Shown here one piece after another: positions 61,117 to 64,000 of a DNA stretch of 64,000 bases. The notes under the pieces are model-generated. The model did not search any database, was not told the DNA's origin, and was given only the letters and a program-made list of their open reading frames with translations. A program made the translations under genes and the position numbers. Within the stretch, counting starts at the first letter, position 1, and each line of letters opens with the position of its first letter. Origin of the DNA: Agelaius tricolor (Eukaryota > Chordata > Aves > Passeriformes > Icteridae); contig JALJCS010000006.1 in the NCBI GenBank assembly GCA_023055355.1, positions 33,238,501 to 33,302,500 of the forward strand. Reading direction: 5' to 3'.

Positions 61117-64000
61117 TGGTAATAATCAACATAATGCTTTCAAGACAGCACAAGTCTCCACAAAAACAAGTGTGATAGTGTCAACACTAGGGTTTCATCT
61201 CAGACCTCCACAGTAGTTTGGTCAGAACATCACTTTTATTGATCATATAGCCTGATCCTTCCACCCTCTCTTATTTGGTTTCTTCAGATTAAAGCTGGTC
61301 TTTAGCAGGTGCTTTAGGTCACAGAAATTCAGGCTGCTAAACTCCTTGCTGCTAAGTTTGGACTACATTCTGGTGATGACAGCATTTCCTTTAATATTTA
61401 TCTTACAAAAGAGATTTGAGCTGCTTTTAAGGTCCAGAGAGCACATTAAACCTTTTAAGAAGACATATAATGTGTGTTTGTGTATTAAAGGATGACTATT
61501 CCTCGCTATATTTTATGCTTTTATAAAACAGAAACCCAGCTGTGCTAATATTGCTGAACTATTTCAGTAACATTTAAAGATTTCAATAAACCTGTTTTCA
61601 TTGCAACCAGAAAGAGTAAGTGAACTAATCTGCAAGAAACATTTACAATAAAAAACAGAGAGCCAACATATGAGCAAGGATCCTCAGATTTGGATCAAGG
61701 CTGTCTCATTAGGAAAGGAAAAACATATGGAATGGGACATGCATCATTTATTCTCAATTCTTCAATATTTTAAATGGGGTGGCAAAAGAAAGGTCTGTTA
61801 CAATTGTGAAAACTTAAGTTCAGGGCTTAGTTGTTGGTTTTCAACCTCTATTTTAACTTTAAATTAAGATGTTTCTTGTGCCTGAGACAAGCTTGTATTT
61901 CCATTTACAAATCAAGCCCAGCATCTTATGCACATAGAGACATGTGATCTCTGCACCCTGCAGAAAAGCAGTGCTTCCAAAAACAGAAATGAAAAGCAAA
62001 ATTCATTCAGCTGCAGGCACAGAACAAAGACAGCAAACTGAAAGGCACAATAATAATACTGTTCCCATCTAAGGAAACACTGAAAGGTTATTTTTCTTTT
62101 TTTTTTAATTGACAATTTGGACAGTTTTAATGCATGACTTGTCAGGCAAGAGGAAGGTTGCATGTATTAAGAAATTAGAAAGCAGAGACTGTTCCTGAAT
62201 ATAAAGCACAAAATCATACCAGATCCCTGTGTCCCTATCATCTGGACATTTCATTATCAGACTTAAGTCAAATTCTTTGACTCTTTTCTAACTAACAATG
62301 GATGATGATGCCAATTTATTGCTTGAAGGTGCCACATCCAACTGTGATTGTTTCTGTCCCTCCAAGCTGTGCCTGACAAGATATCCAGGAGGGGTTTGAT
62401 CAGCAGCTGAAATTTAACAAGCCATGCTTAAGACTTTTTTTTTTTTTTAACATTAACTAAATACTGAAAATTTCTCAAGAATTTACTCAAAATGGTCAAA
62501 TGTTGAGTCAGGGATTTGGGATGGCCTTTTTCTCCAGTAAATTTACTTTTATTTTTGAATTATGAGAAATAGCAATCCCTACACAGGCATAAAATCAAGT
62601 TGCACTTCAAAGCTCTACTAAGCTGTGTGCTCCCTTCAGTCAGTTAACTGAACAAATGCATAATAGGCCTGGAAGGAATTGAAAATATTTCTCTTGCTAT
62701 ATGTGGTAAAATTTGAAAATTCCTGCCAACAGCTGTCAGATTGCTTTAGACTGACTAAAAAAAATCAGGCAGTGGCCATCAAATGAGCATTCTAAAATTC
62801 TTCAGCACTTTAAGTCCCAACAAATGGTGAGACTTCAGCTGTTATAAAAGTTTACAATCCCTTGACCAACCAGTTCTATTTTAATTCTGTAATACACTCT
62901 TGTCCAAAGTATGTCCTTGCTTTCAAAGCAGGCATCTTTCAAAATAAGACAGGATCTTATTTTTTGCCCCACGTAATCTGAATTATGTTAATGAAAACAC
63001 AGTTCTATTTAAAAACAAATCAGGGTCAGTCATCCAGAAGACAACACATTTCAGACTCATTTCCATCACAGGCTGCACATACAGGGAAAATTCATTATTT
63101 ATACAGACTTTTCACTGAGTGGGTGTCAGTGCTCTTAATTAAGTCCCCAAGCAGTCACAGAACTCCATCCCTTTTGTGGCTCTTATCCCAGCCTGCAGTT
63201 TAAGGTCATATTTGCAACACTCTCCCTTTTGTAGGGAAGCACCTGTTCTCTTGCTCCTGTCACAGGGGCACAGACCCTTGTTAGGGGCTGCTGGCATCTA
63301 AAGCATCTTTGTGCAACACCCAAGTTCCCAATGAGGAGTTGCTGACTGCAGTTTTTGCTGTTTGTGAGGATGCAGCACAATCGCGTTTTGCGCCTCGGTC
63401 CTCGCACAAGGGAGGCTGTCCAGCTCCTCACACAGCTGCCTAATGCACACTGACTGCTGTCATTTCACATCAGCAACACTGTTATGTCAACAAGGAGCAA
63501 AATAAAAAGCACCAAAGTAGCTCACTGGAAGTCTCCCTGTAGTTTTAAACATACCCCAAAAACCAGAAAGTGTCGCAACACTATCCATAGGAGTTTGCAA
63601 ATGTTAGGATGTAACACAGCAAACTGTCAGAAACCAGGCATTCACAGAGAGGTAGGTCTGGGTAGCAATTCTGTTTCTTAAGCTGCTGAATTTACAGCAA
63701 AGAGAAAAATACACTATGGGGATAATGCCCATCTTCACAACTCTTCAAGTTCATGATAAAGAAATTCTTGCTGGAAGCTTTGAACATCTAGCAAACTATC
63801 CAACATGCAAGCTGTGTAAAGAATCCACAGTTGATGACTTCTGAAGGAGAGGGTGGAGAGCCAAATTCAGCACCCTTTACCAAAGATACCAACTTTGGCA
63901 CAAGTAAATAAATGGAGCTTAAATCATGCCATACTTAACCAGAAAAAAAAACCAAACCAAAAAGTTACAAATGTCTTTCAAAACTGGAAAAGACCTTTAA

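Larger units (their letters stand above)
54624..64000 (-). other. SCRN1: SCRN1 5' intron (runs off the window)
   Basis: More than 9.3 kb lies upstream of the start-codon exon with no recognisable 5' exon or CpG-island promoter. It contains nested tandem repeats at 56876-57180 and a CR1 fragment at 58457-58880. Short CG-containing sequence near 63380-63410 is too small to call a promoter. Confidence 0.75.

Overview
This is vertebrate nuclear DNA, almost certainly from a bird. It holds two multi-exon genes with GT-AG introns, in convergent orientation, in AT-rich sequence. The interspersed repeats are CR1-type LINE 3' ends and endogenous-retrovirus LTRs, as expected in avian genomes. The order WIPF3 (+) then SCRN1 (-) matches the human 7p14-p15 neighbourhood. 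No prokaryotic features, CRISPR arrays or tRNA/rRNA genes were seen.

Positions 176-20836 (+) carry the whole coding sequence of WIPF3 (CR16/corticosteroid-regulated, WIP-family verprolin). I rebuilt seven coding exons whose splice phases join without a frameshift into 466 codons plus stop. The protein has a proline-rich start, an actin-binding WH2 motif, a long polyproline centre coded by one very GC-rich exon, and a C-terminal WASP/N-WASP-binding segment. The first coding exon is followed by a 13.9 kb intron.

Positions 20837-26902 are the convergent 3' ends. They contain two head-to-tail CR1 fragments, and the second is interrupted by a 456 bp solo LTR.

Positions 26903-54621 (-) carry the whole coding sequence of SCRN1 (secernin-1). 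Seven coding exons join to exactly 414 codons plus stop, the same length as the human protein as I know it. The predicted N-terminal nucleophile Cys9 is present, as is a C-terminal FFAT-like motif around Phe402. The 5' noncoding exon and promoter are not recognisable here and probably lie beyond 64000. The 12.9 kb intron between coding exons 1 and 2 holds an LTR-like element joined to a 17-copy, 53 bp minisatellite. That array is the most unusual structure in the window: it has no stop codon in any of the three minus frames, and most units carry a potential G-quadruplex motif on the plus strand.

The two genes are not known to share a pathway. WIPF3 regulates actin assembly (known in testis and brain). 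SCRN1 is a cytosolic C69-family protein linked to exocytosis and ER-VAP contacts. I found no convincing new biological system. The best leads are the LTR-linked minisatellite, the nested LTR-in-CR1 insertion, a NAGNAG acceptor in WIPF3, and an intronic G-quadruplex motif before the WASP-binding exon.
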